From the NCBI GenBank assembly GCA_020284085.1, contig JACEVL010000344.1, positions 748,506 through 812,505 on the forward strand: a stretch of 64,000 nucleotides of DNA. Direction: 5' to 3'. The translations under genes and the position numbers were made by a program. This document shows positions 54,766 to 64,000 of this stretch, in pieces; within the stretch, counting starts at the first letter, position 1; each line of letters opens with the position of its first letter. Under the pieces are notes generated by a model. It had not been told where the DNA came from. It searched no databases and saw only the letters and a list, made by a program, of their open reading frames with translations. This DNA is from Aporrectodea caliginosa. Lineage: Eukaryota; Annelida; Clitellata; Crassiclitellata; Lumbricidae.

Positions 54766-54834
<69 letters not shown>
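54598..54834. repeat. GACA/GAGA simple repeat
   Basis: CAGA-type units grade into an almost pure (GA)n run at 54765-54834. Confidence 0.97.
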
Positions 54835-54835
<1 letters not shown>

Positions 54836-55776
54836 AAAATGGTGAGAGGGCAATGGTGCACGAAAGGAAAGAAACACAAAAGAAGAGGTTGAAAGACAAG
54901 AGACGTTCGTCGTTTGTAAAAGAAGGATTGCAGAAAATAGAAGGATTGATTGAGAAAGAGAATGACAATTTGAAAATAAATGAATTGAAATTAGGAAATT
55001 ACAAATAGACATGGGCGTACTTAGGAGGTGGTTTTATGGGTTCAACCCCCCCAAAATAAATGCATTACTGTCATTAAAAACTAAAAATGTAGAAAGATAC
55101 GACCATTTCTAATGGAACCCCGAAAACTTAAAACCTCCTCCGAAATTTTTCATGGCTATGCCCCTGCAAATAGGTAAAAGAAAGAACTAGAAGGCAGATG
55201 GCAAGATTGAAATATAAAATGCAATGGTAGCCTTATGCATATATTCTGTATGCCGCATTGACTTCCTGTAGAATCCAGGAGAAGATTTTAAAATGGTCTG
55301 TCTGACTGGTAAAATCCCTTCAATGAGAAACCCTACCTACATTCAGCCGCTAGTCTTTCGCTATGTCCCTCCGCACAGCATGCAATATTCGGGTATAGCC
55401 TACGAGTCGTATACGAGAAGGATTGAAAGATCGTGGAGATAATGAAGGACAAGCATACAGAAAGGAACAAGGACAGAGATATGCAGACGGACCTTTAATG
55501 GTTGCCACCGCGATTTTTAAAGTATGTCAACGTGCAAAGTTGACGAGTGAAAAATCTAAATATATAGCAATATAGAACGGAAGACTGAGGTCCAGAGAAA
55601 CACAGCGACTAAGATGTAGACAACTGGATAAAAGGAAGCAGATGCAAAGAGACGCAGAAGGATAAAAACAGCCAGAAACGAAGGAACGCACCGACCTTAA
55701 TTCAAAGGGAAAATAATAGATTGTATTATGGCCACAATTGTTCGCGGTTCAGTTCGTGCATGCATTTGTATCGCTA

Positions 55777-56148
55777 TTACTTATTGTAACGCTATTACTT
55801 ATTGCAACGCTATTACTTATTGTAACGCTATTACTTATTGCAACGCTATTACTTATTGTAACGCTATTACTTATTGCAACGCTATTACTTATTGCAACGC
55901 TATTACTTATTGTAACGCTATTACTTATTGTATCGCTATTACTTATTGTAACGCTATTACTTATTGCAACGCTATTACTTATTGTAACGCTATTACTTAT
56001 TGTAACGCTATTACTTATTGCAACGCTATTACTTATTGTAACGCTATTACTTATTGTAACGCTATTACTTATTGTAACGCTATTACTTATTGTAACGCTA
56101 TTACTTATTGTAACGCTATTACTTATTGTAACGCTATTACTTACTGTA
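55777..56148 (+). repeat. 18-bp minisatellite (CGCTATTACTTATTGTAA)n
   Basis: About 20 units alternate TGTAAC and TGCAAC variants, with one TGTATC. Because 18 is a multiple of 3, two plus frames stay open: one reads NAITYC repeats and one LLLIVT repeats. An ATG-started frame of 151 codons (55728-56183) spans the array. There is no sign of a gene around it, so I treat it as a satellite. Confidence 0.95.
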
Positions 56149-57734
56149 GTCGCATGCTAAAATTGAATAGGTGCCCGCTATAAAGAAGAATGAACTTGTC
56201 GTGCTTTTCATGCAGCTGAGAGAGCCTTAAATACGGATGCAGCCACGACTCTTTGAGCTGTCTGCGATAAATGCGTATCGACTGCTGTGTGTAACCTTGA
56301 TTGAAGATGAAGTAAGAAGGCACAACTAGCTAGACTGTTAGACCTTCATCGATTGAATGCATTTTCTGTTCATCTTTCTTAATTCAACCTTCTAAGGCGA
56401 TTCTATCAACTGAAGAGAATTAAGCCAATTAAATGGCGAGTATCAGTTATAGATTACCCAGAAAGACTTAGGTTTTACCTTTACAAGACTTTGGAGATCC
56501 GCCACATCTGGATGAACAATTTAGCCACTGACCCCCATTATATTGTAATAATTAACGTATACTGTTCTGCTCCCAAAACAACAGACTCCTATTCGTAGAT
56601 ACTTATGACTGCCCTTGATATGCCTTCCAATCGAAACCGCCATTTTGAGTCGGATGAAACATTGCAGTTCGTATGCGTAGGGCATACATTTGACCAGGTA
56701 AAGTAAGTCCCTATATATATATAGGCTAATTAGAATTAGGTGATTAGGCTTTGTGTGAGCTAAACATAATTTACAGTTTATTCTGACCGGCTTTAGGCAG
56801 TTTCTGTTTAAAAGTAGATTTGATGAGCGTTCGCTGGTCCTAAGTGACTAATTACACTAAAACAAATGCGTCATTTATTCTGGGACGACGTAGAGATAGC
56901 GGTCACTGGTTGGGTCATGATCTGCACTGGACAGCGGTCAGCGGCCACTACAGAGGAGACCAGGGAACACCGTTCATCATATGCTCAGCCAGCAGCGTAT
57001 TAGTCAGGCTGCTGTTCTGGAAAGAGGCCGCCATCTCCGCCGCTCTTTTTAAGACGAGCGCAGACAAGCGATAGAGTTGGAGGAAGGCCAGGACGACGCA
57101 CGAAACAGACACAAGGACGACAAGAAGAAGAAGAAGAAGAAGGGAAGAGAAAGAGGAGAATTACATCCGGATTGCGCTGACATGAATTAGAAATGGGATC
57201 TGGACAGCTCTCAGTTGGAATCCGTTCGTGTGCATCGGAGCCATAAATCAGGAGCCGCGTTCACGCTTCGATGGCCACGACACGCAACGCTCCATGTAGA
57301 AGACAACTTCCACCCACAGCACCCCTCCCCTCTCCCACATTGACTCACCAATGCGTCTAATAACTCTCCCATGAACAAATATGGCTGTTGGCTGGATAAT
57401 CAACCAGAGCATGGACGGATGGATGGACGGATAGATGGAGGAATGGATTACGTGTGCATGTATGTCTATGCATGTATGTGTATATGTATGTATGCATATG
57501 CTAATATTATGTATTTTTTCTATTTTCTTTCTTCAATGACCGTTCTTAGTAGTGAGTCTCCTCTCAGCGTGTGTCCAATCCATTTCCTTTGTATGTATGA
57601 TAATACGTAGTGGATCACGTAGTGGGCGTTAGCGGAATCCCAGTACTACATTCACGCCCGTCGCGTTATTGGCTAAAGCCTGTCACGTGAACTTGTTGTC
57701 TTCCCGTGGAATTTTGATATGGCGGACAACTTGA

Positions 57735-57846
57735 GGGTCGGTTAGGGCCAGGTTAGGATTCGTGGGGTCGTTTAGGGTCAAATTAGGCGTCGTGAGGGTC
57801 GTTTAGGGTCAGATTAGGCGTCGTGAGGGTCAGGGTTAGGGTTAGT
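57735..57846 (+). repeat. TTAGGG-like tandem tract
   Basis: Repeated GTCGTTTAGGGTCAAATTAG and AGGCGTCGTGAGG phrases run about 33 bases per unit and end in AGGGTTAGGGTTAG. The terminal part equals two units of the common animal telomere hexamer. Confidence 0.85.
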
Positions 57847-59021
57847 GTCGTCTTTAGAAAACACGGTGAACAACCTTCCACCGCAATCGGCACTGTTTAT
57901 CGGTCGGTTCGTTTCAGGTAAACACAATCATGTGACATGCAATGACCAATTGCGAGGCGGGCGTGATTCTAGTCCCAGGTATAGGCTCACGTCGGGCGTG
58001 ACTGTATCCACGACCATGATAATAATCTGTTGTCCGTTGACATGCAGTTGAGCCTCTGGCAGCCACCTAGCGAGTTTCGAGTGACCTTCTTCTCCAGTTG
58101 ATTAAAACCCTTTTATTGAACTGTAAGACTTCATTGGCAAATGACAGACGTCATAGTCTTCTTACTTTTTCTCAACTCATCGTGTTTCGCCAGTTTCAAA
58201 TGCTGCGTAACTGTAACAGGAATTTTCAATACCTGTAGAAGTTCAGTTGCATTCGTCTTCACTGCGCAAATGTTAGGCTTAGTTTTGTCTGTCTATCTTC
58301 TCTACTACAAACAATATTGTTGTTACAAACATTCTAACGCGCGCAAAGTCACACAATGATGCAAATATGAGGTGCAGTTAATCAGTCGTCAGGCGAAGAG
58401 CTGTTAGACATAGAGATGTTTATTAGCCAAGAAATAGTGAGCTTTGAGGAAGAAAATAGTTCAAGCATCGAACACACATTGGAAGGCGATTCCATTTCTT
58501 GGATCAGCAGCATGGAATAGGCCTATACGAGAGTCCATGACAGTGCTGCATCGAGGCTCAACCAAAAGACCCATAGACTTCAGACTCCGAAGATATCAGA
58601 CTGCAGGAGGGACGTAGGCCTATACGGAGATAATTATAGGTTGGAGTGCTTCATAGGCAAAAACTCGATGTAGGCCTATTTACTCCTCGAAACACAGCGC
58701 TACTAATTAAATTCTCTTCGTATCGGAAGTTAACTGTGCAAAGATTTGTTTTTTTCTGCTGATTAGAAAAACTTTTAGCTAAAACACGTTTTACTTAAAA
58801 TCAAATTCATTAGATTCATTAGCTATTAGATTCGGCTTGTATAGTCTAACATTTGTTCTCAGAGGAAATATCGCATACCCTACTCTTTTATCTTCATCTA
58901 GGCCTATGGCCGAGTGCTTATCTGAAATTAACCAGTCCTAACAATTAGCCTACTGTTATTTACGCCAATGGGCTGCGTTCTACAACTAGATCATAGTGTG
59001 CTAACAGACTGAACCGATTAG

Positions 59022-59583
59022 CTACGTTGGTGAGAGCGCACGTCCCATGCACGCGCCTTTGTTGCTTCGCGATGGTTGGCTACATGATTGGACCCTCAAT
59101 GTCCAGTGTTTTCTGTCGCGTGCCGCGTTCATTAGGCCAGCACCTACAAGTCCGGTCCAGTTCAGGATGTTGTCGATCCAGGAGATTCTTGGCCTTCTTC
59201 GTACTCGAACCCCTTCCACGAGACCTGTCATCAGGCTGCTCTCAGTGTTGTCGTGCGGCTGTCTCAGGATGTGGCCAAAATAGCGTAGTTTTCGAGTTTT
59301 CGTGTGCGCCTTTCTGGACTCCGCAGCTCCGCTGATGTGTACACCCGTTCGTTGGACATCATTTTAGTCCACGGGATTCTGAAGTGCTTTCTGATACACT
59401 TGTTTTCAAATGCTTGTACACGCCTTTCTTCCTCCTTCTTGAACGTCCAGGCCTCGCATCCTTAAGTCGCCATGCACTGGCCACACCAATGCCTTCGTCA
59501 ACCGCAATTTGGTATCGTTGCTGATCGACTTGTTCTTCCATTATCTTCGTCAATTTGACCATAACCGTCATCCCCATGGCCAT
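59022..59583 (-). pseudogene. non-LTR retrotransposon reverse transcriptase, C-terminal remnant
   Basis: Reading minus across several frames gives GCEAWTFKKEEERRVQAFEN-like sequence, then RIPWTKMMSNERVYTSAE, RKLRYFGHILR, and finally MTGLVEGVRVRRRPRISWID with DNILNWTGL. Tyr-Gly-Cys-Glu-Ala-Trp, Arg-x-x-x-x-x-Gly-His and Gly-Arg-Pro-like segments in this order are typical of the end of LINE reverse transcriptases found across animals. At least two frameshifts and one in-frame stop are present. The clade is not fixed. Confidence 0.8.
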
Positions 59584-59639
59584 ATATTATTATACACTAC
59601 AGTATTGTTAAATACGAAGTATGACGTCAAATGTGTGAC

Positions 59640-59935
59640 GCTACAATAATAATATGAAGCCGCCATTATTTTATTCGAGATTCGCTCGTTTCGTTAACAG
59701 CTCGCCTACTTCTCTAATATGAATATAATTTTAATGAATATTCATTTGCTGCAAAGCATTTACAACTTTTAACTTAGCGATTTACTATTGCCATTGAAAT
59801 TGAGTTTGTTATTCGCTTTCCATTTTCGCCGCGTTTACTCATTCGTTTCAGTTTGGAATTTCTTGCAATATCGACGTTGATTGTGGCCAGAGACGACGTT
59901 TGTTCTTCTGCAGATCCTAGTGCCTCTCTAGCGCC
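59640..59935 (+). promoter_or_regulatory. likely promoter and 5' UTR of the plus-strand gene
   Basis: GCCGCCATTATT near 59651 contains an inverted ATGGCGGC, a YY1-type motif often found near TATA-less animal promoters. No clear TATA box is seen. The first coding exon begins at 59936 with the context GCGCCATGT. Confidence 0.35.
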
Positions 59936-59999
59936 ATGTCAAAGAAACGAACATCAGCTGAATCCAGTAATGACGAGCAAACGATTGAAGGCTCAGATT
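59936..59999 (+). CDS. first coding exon, small nuclear-type protein
   Basis: ATG in the context TAGCGCCATGT opens 21 codons plus one base (MSKKRTSAESSNDEQTIEGS, then D), ending at a strong donor GATT/GTAAGT. Exit phase 1 matches the exon at 63350. The peptide is Lys/Arg-rich at the start, then acidic and Ser-rich, as is common for the N-termini of nuclear proteins. No known domain is recognised. Upstream in-frame stops and the clean start support a true first exon. Confidence 0.6.
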
Positions 60000-60077
60000 G
60001 TAAGTTTCCAAGAAAGTATTTAATGGTTGGTTTAATGGTGCCTATTGCTATTTCTATTGCTAGGTGCTTTTGTTGTG

Positions 60078-60206
60078 ACACGATCACTCAAAAAACTTGG
60101 TAACAGGGCATTTGCGCTAGCCGGCCCGGCTGAATGGAACAAACTCCAGGACTTTATCCGCAACTCCTCAACATTATCGATTTTCAAAGCTAACCTTAAA
60201 ACATAG
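60078..60206 (+). pseudogene. CR1/L2-type LINE reverse transcriptase, last 42 codons
   Basis: This is an open segment with GNRAFALAGPAEWNKLQDFI, then RNSSTLSIFKANLKT and a stop. Gly-x-Arg-x-Phe, a Pro-x-x-Trp-Asn motif and Phe-Lys-x-x-Leu-Lys-Thr form the familiar C-terminus of CR1/L2-like LINE proteins. A short 3' UTR to about 60320 ends in an AAT-rich tail. It is a 5'-truncated insertion. Confidence 0.8.
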
Positions 60207-60339
60207 TTGTTTAGGCTGTATAATGATTGATATAATTTTTCTGGTAGGCCTACGCGTTTTTTTGCAAGGTTCCTATTTTGTTTAGGCGCTCTGTAAATGA
60301 CAGTCTAATAGGCCTAATAATAATAGACCTAATAACAAT

Positions 60340-60363
60340 AAAACAATAATAATAATATTATTA

Positions 60364-60420
<57 letters not shown>
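60340..60420. repeat. (ATT)n microsatellite
   Basis: About 20 ATT units, probably the tail of the LINE insertion just before it. Confidence 0.95.
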
Positions 60421-60445
60421 TGTCATTGTTAAAACACGGTAAGGC

Positions 60446-60655
60446 TTAGTGTTGTTGAGGTGGTCGCTCTTCAGCGCCGGGCAACCTCGACATGGTGCCC
60501 TGGAAGGCAACCGCGTTGAAACGCTGGACCGTAACCGACAGGCGCTGGAGGATGAATCCTGTCTCTCGGGTGTCTCCGGATATTTTCGTCAGGCGGCGAC
60601 CCATCTCGGAGATGAAGGCGAGGCCCTCTCTGTTGAGAGGGCCAAGGGTCTCCAG
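60446..60655 (-). pseudogene. unnamed coding repeat, C-terminal part (left of hAT insertion)
   Basis: The minus strand is open with LGPLNREGLAFISEMGRRL, then a Lys-Ile-Ser-Gly-Asp segment, TRETGFILQRLSVTVQRFN and a stop. It continues upstream in the same frame on the far side of the hAT element (62436-62475: MKDMTHRQIVALE). A Gly-Arg-Arg followed by Gly-Asp-x-Arg-Glu-Thr and Phe-x-x-Gln-Arg-Leu looks like a real protein family spread by a mobile element. I cannot name it. Related pieces lie at 51882-52015 and 63570-63600. Confidence 0.6.
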
Positions 60656-62427
60656 CAGTGTTTCCGTTAGAGTCCAAAAACAGGACGTACGTACGTCCCG
60701 ACCTGGAATTTTGGACGTAGCTCATTTCTACCAGCGACCACGCCGGGCGTATATGACATAACAGGAAAAATATGCAATCACAAACTTTATTATTAATATT
60801 TAGGAAATAATGCTTCCAACTACAGTTTCTCTACGACAAAAACAGTAATACTAATGCATAAACAAACAGAAAAATGTAATAAAATCAGCCATTAAATCAC
60901 TCTATAGCTTTGGGACTTTTTTAATTGGCCGATACAATTAAAGCACTCGTCTCCTTTTCTTTCCCGATCTCTAATGTCGAACAGCAGTCATAAAATCGAA
61001 TGAGTCAGTTGAAGGACCCGTGTTAATGGTCATTGTGAGATCGACTCTATCCTCTCCTAGTCTGTTTCTTATTTTTTTAAAATTCTGTTCTGCAGGCTAA
61101 ATGCACGTTTGCATTCGACGGATGTGACAGGGACGCAAAGCAAAAGCTTACACATTTTACTATAATGTGGCAGAGCATCTGCAATTTTCTGCATGTTCTG
61201 TCAGGATGCGTGCGATGAAAGAAGTCGATTCTAATTAATTTTTGTGTAACACTCCTTAACTAGACCAACAACTTTGAACATGTTATCTTGCAGATCTGCT
61301 TTACTAAGTAGGCCTATAGCTGAATGCTGTTGCATTATTTCACTTTGTTGTTGGTAGTAGGTCTATGCCTATACTGCGTTTGCTTCGCATCATACCAAGT
61401 GCATACAACATCAAGCAGTTCGCTCATTTGCAATACACTACACTACAATACAATAGCAGCATAATATAGGTAAGCTGTAGGCACGTCCAAAACCGCTAAA
61501 GGTCCAAAGCAATCGGTCCAAACTTCAGAATCCAGAACAAAAATACAATGCAGTAGTTACCTGCACCATTCTTAGACCTGCACCCTCCCTGGCGAGCCTG
61601 TTGTCTTTATTGGCCGCAGAGCAGACTTTGCGAATCATCCGCCCATCTTTAGGCCTGAGCCAACAATACGTCTTCTCCCAGTTGCTGTTGTATTTTAGCA
61701 TGATCTTTGTCGATGGTACTTTAGTGGCCATATTTGCTTTTACGACGGTATACATAGCAAATCGTTTATAATTATTGGCGCAACAATATCTTTAAGTTAA
61801 CGTTAACATGTCGCTCCTCGGTCACGGTGCTATTACTTCCACGTGTTGCGTCTGAACGCACGAGCGGCACGACGAACTTCCACATTCTTCCTATTGTTGC
61901 GTCAGCCGCTCTCTAGGAAATAAACTAGTGAGAAGAAACGGTCGAGTGAGTCAGTGAAATTAGTTTGGTGCTGCGGTCCAGCGGCTGACAGGCATCAAAG
62001 CTGACAGGGCCAGGGCCATGTACTACAGACTAGGTGGACAGATCTTGGACACTACCAAGATTACTCCACTAACTTGAGGATAAGATCAGTGTCATTGAGA
62101 ACATAATCGCGTTGACCATCGCTGACCGGTCGGTGGGCGCCCGACGCCGTGCAATCGTTGGCTATCCCGTTAGCTATCAAAATAGGCCATCGTAGGCTAT
62201 GTCGTAAACAGAGGCACCCAGCTTCAACCTGCAGACCAGTCCACATAATGACGCACTAATATCTAATTAGCCTTAGTGCTTGGTGTGTATATACGTCCGA
62301 CGATAGACATCTGGACGTATTCAGCTCACCACTGGAATTTTCCTTACGTCTTGCCCGAAGAATTTGGACGTTTTGAACATTTTTTACGGACGTAAAAACG
62401 GCCATTTGGGCGGTAACGGAAACACTG
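60656..62427 (-). mobile_element. hAT DNA transposon, degenerate
   Basis: The termini CAGTGTTTCCGTTA and TAACGGAAACACTG are exact inverted repeats. They are flanked by a perfect 8-bp target duplication GTCTCCAG (60648-60655 and 62428-62435), the size typical of hAT elements. The interior carries pieces of a hAT transposase on the minus strand. The element is 1772 bp long, and the intact target duplication suggests a fairly recent insertion despite internal decay. Confidence 0.95.
60940..61755 (-). pseudogene. hAT transposase remnants (N-terminal zinc-finger-like part and C-terminal dimerisation part)
   Basis: The 5' part (61525-61755) encodes NWEKTYCWLRPKDGRMIRKV followed by CSAANKDNRLAREGAG, like the N-terminal Trp-Glu...Trp-Leu...Cys-x-x-Cys segment of many hAT proteins. 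The 3' part (about 60950-61150) reads SVECKRAF, SLQNRIFKKIRNRLGEDRVD and DSFDFMTAV with a frame break. This matches the hATC dimerisation region. The central catalytic region is missing or unreadable, so no active enzyme is expected. Confidence 0.8.
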
Positions 62428-62471
62428 GTCTCCAGGGCTACAATCTGTCTATGCGTCATATCCTTCATTTG

Positions 62472-62473
<2 letters not shown>

Positions 62474-62545
<72 letters not shown>
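62474..62545. repeat. (ATT)n microsatellite
   Basis: About 24 ATT units lie just right of the hAT target. Confidence 0.97.
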
Positions 62546-62672
62546 GCAACGCACGATCCACTGGAGACTTCGTACTTGTTCAAGCGTATCATTAGCTCTG
62601 CAACGGGGAATGCCATTTGCCTCTCCGGAACATTGCCAACGCTCTCTGAGATCTGCTGAGATGACTTTTCAG

Positions 62673-62673
<1 letters not shown>

Positions 62674-62760
<87 letters not shown>

Positions 62761-62774
62761 TTAATAATAATAAT

Positions 62775-62858
<84 letters not shown>
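62674..62858. repeat. (AAT)n microsatellite
   Basis: About 60 AAT units with two AATTT interruptions. It is complementary to the ATT block at 62474-62545, about 130 bases away. A third AAT-rich block follows at 63024-63150. Confidence 0.97.
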
Positions 62859-62859
<1 letters not shown>

Positions 62860-63059
62860 TGTTCGCTTACTCAAATAGTAGGAAACATATGATAACAAGT
62901 TAAACAAGAGTCGATTTTATAACTGTTTGTCAGCCTCTTAGGCGTCAATCCGTCCTACTGCTGCTCATTTTGGCATTGCCCCTAGTAAGTGGAAGGCTGA
63001 GTCAACCTTATGGGCCAAAAACTAATAATAATAATAATAATAATAACAATAATAATACA

Positions 63060-63093
<34 letters not shown>

Positions 63094-63349
63094 CTAATAA
63101 TACTACTACTACTAATAATAATAATAATTAATATATTTAATTATTAATAATAATAATTTCAAGTTCCAATCCGTTTCCTATGATGAACATTAGTCTTTGA
63201 AATACTTTATTCACGCATTGCATACACGCAAACAAACGAAACTACCAGCTCTTTGCACAATACTAAATCATAAAAATTTATTGAGGTAAATAATTATAGT
63301 AGGCTATTTGCCAACTATTTGGGTATAATTGCATTAATTTTTCTTGTAG

Positions 63350-63411
63350 CATTATTACAGCAGGAAGACAATGCTAAACGTGCAAAACTCGACTTTTTGA
63401 ATGAGACAGCG
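63350..63411 (+). CDS. second exon, small nuclear-type protein
   Basis: The acceptor AATTTTTCTTGTAG and donor ACAGCG/GTAAGT are both strong. It enters in phase 1 (making Ser at the junction) and leaves in phase 0. It encodes LLQQEDNAKRAKLDFLNETA. The stretch NAKRAKLD resembles the monopartite nuclear localisation signal of Myc. Using the other AG at 63359-63360 would shift the frame to an early stop, which supports the chosen acceptor. Confidence 0.65.
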
Positions 63412-63772
63412 GTAAGTTATATGAAGTTAGAGTTCAAATCTAAAGTTTTGTTTAGATGTTTTTGGATGTTTTCTGTGAGTTGCTTGAATCTAGCGATTTA
63501 TAAACCGACATTTTCTATGCTTTTTCTTTAGTCAAATAGCCTTAGTAACACTTAATTTTACACAAAGACACAATCTGTCTATGCGTCATGTCCTTCATTG
63601 GGTTACTACAGAAAATGAAGTTCCACTCTACATGCATTTTAGCAATTCTGTAACTTTAGCGATTCATCGATGTTTTTCTCAGCTGCAGGGTTGCTGCCGT
63701 GTAATTCTACAATCACCGTTTCCAGTAGGATAAGCGAATTCTGTTTAAGTACTGCATCTTACATCAATACAG
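63412..63772. other. intron 2 of the plus-strand gene
   Basis: GT is at 63412-63413 and AG at 63771-63772. At 63570-63600 is a short copy of the segment at 62436-62475. On the minus strand it reads MKDMTHRQIV, a fragment of the unnamed coding repeat. Confidence 0.55.
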
Positions 63773-63829
63773 GGACAGTTTAAAGAGACCAATCCGATCG
63801 AAAGCAGTAATATATTGGAAATATCTTAA
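63773..63829 (+). CDS. candidate last exon, small nuclear-type protein
   Basis: After the acceptor CATCTTACATCAATACAG, 18 codons (GQFKETNPIESSNILEIS) lead to TAA, with phase 0 matching the exon before. This would complete a 60-residue protein. The pyrimidine tract is modest and no AATAAA is seen before the window ends, so the gene may instead continue into exons beyond the right edge. Confidence 0.4.
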   Translation, partial: GQFKETNPIESSNILEIS

Positions 63830-64000
63830 TAGCAACGAAAAAATCTGAAGAAAAAAGAGAAAATGTTATGCTGCTCATTAATACTAAGCAAGGTAAAATT
63901 GAAAGATATATATGGTAGATTGCTTACAAGCAATGTGAACTTCTTAATATGCGACTTAACCAACACCAGCTGTTAAGTAAGAATTAATTCCTGTCGTCCT
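63830..64000. other. possible 3' UTR or intron; nothing recognised
   Basis: A-rich sequence without a clear polyadenylation signal, repeat or exon. Confidence 0.4.

Larger units (their letters stand above)
47823..59935. other. region between the two genes; repeats only
   Basis: This region could hold the promoter and 5' non-coding exon of the minus gene. GC-richer segments at 54200-54520 and 56940-57340 are possible 5' regions but show no decisive signal. A plus-strand segment 48252-48354 has an acceptor-like and a donor-like end, but the coding evidence is weak. 48900-50750, 52200-53430, 55000-55720, 56160-57720 and 57850-59000 hold nothing I can name. Confidence 0.5.
60000..63349. other. 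intron 1 of the plus-strand gene, filled with repeats
   Basis: GT is at 60000-60001 and AG at 63348-63349. The intron contains a LINE tail, (ATT)n and (AAT)n blocks, and a hAT element nested in an unnamed coding repeat. Only 62880-63010 and 63140-63340 look unique. Confidence 0.6.

Noticed and set aside
54245..55012. 255-codon minus-strand frame and overlapping plus-strand frames
   Set aside because: They depend on GA/GACA repeats and GC-rich triplet sequence. No domain could be read. The GC-richer part could be a 5' non-coding region.
61964..62077. 37-codon plus-strand frame within the hAT element, coding-like in appearance
   Set aside because: It is antisense to the transposase remnants and short, and no family was recognised.

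Overview
This window is animal genomic DNA. It has long introns with GT-AG splice sites, tRNA-derived SINEs, mariner, hAT and LINE remnants, and dense micro- and minisatellites. There are no bacterial-style gene rows. The species cannot be fixed from sequence alone. Long AT-leaning introns, a TTAGGG-like tract and a large excess of the palindrome TAGGCCTA suggest a marine invertebrate, but that is inference.

The main gene is on the minus strand and spans at least 47.4 kb. It is a synaptotagmin of the SYT15 type. Five exons (47636-47822, 28298-28496, 8572-8855, 4457-4724, 451-544) have good splice sites, and every junction phase agrees (1, 2, 1, 2). Read together they give a short N-terminal region, a membrane segment ending in Trp-Phe-Cys-Cys, a linker with a poly-Gln tract, an Ile-Asp-Pro-x-Leu-Tyr motif, and the first part of a C2A domain. 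The rest of C2A and all of C2B lie beyond the left edge. A further phase-compatible exon at 16424-16556 could replace the membrane exon.

A second gene starts on the plus strand at 59936. Exons 59936-59999, 63350-63411 and 63773-63829 can be read as a complete 60-residue protein with a Myc-like nuclear localisation motif. I do not recognise its family.

The rest is introns and repeats. 9.3-14.4 kb holds a 2.5-kb tandem duplication, one copy of which carries a SINE. 14.8-15.7 kb is a large AT-rich palindrome with GC-rich 12-bp repeats on its arms. 18.1-21.4 kb is a 3.3-kb fold-back element with about 700-bp inverted arms. 22.1-24.9 kb is a decayed mariner abutting a 77-copy 20-bp satellite. 28.5-47.6 kb is mostly simple repeats. 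47.8-59.9 kb has no confident gene but includes an 18-bp minisatellite and a TTAGGG-like tract. 59.0-63.6 kb has LINE fragments and a hAT element with a perfect 8-bp target duplication, inserted into another coding repeat whose reading frame resumes across it.

Most long open frames here are translations of simple repeats and are not genes.
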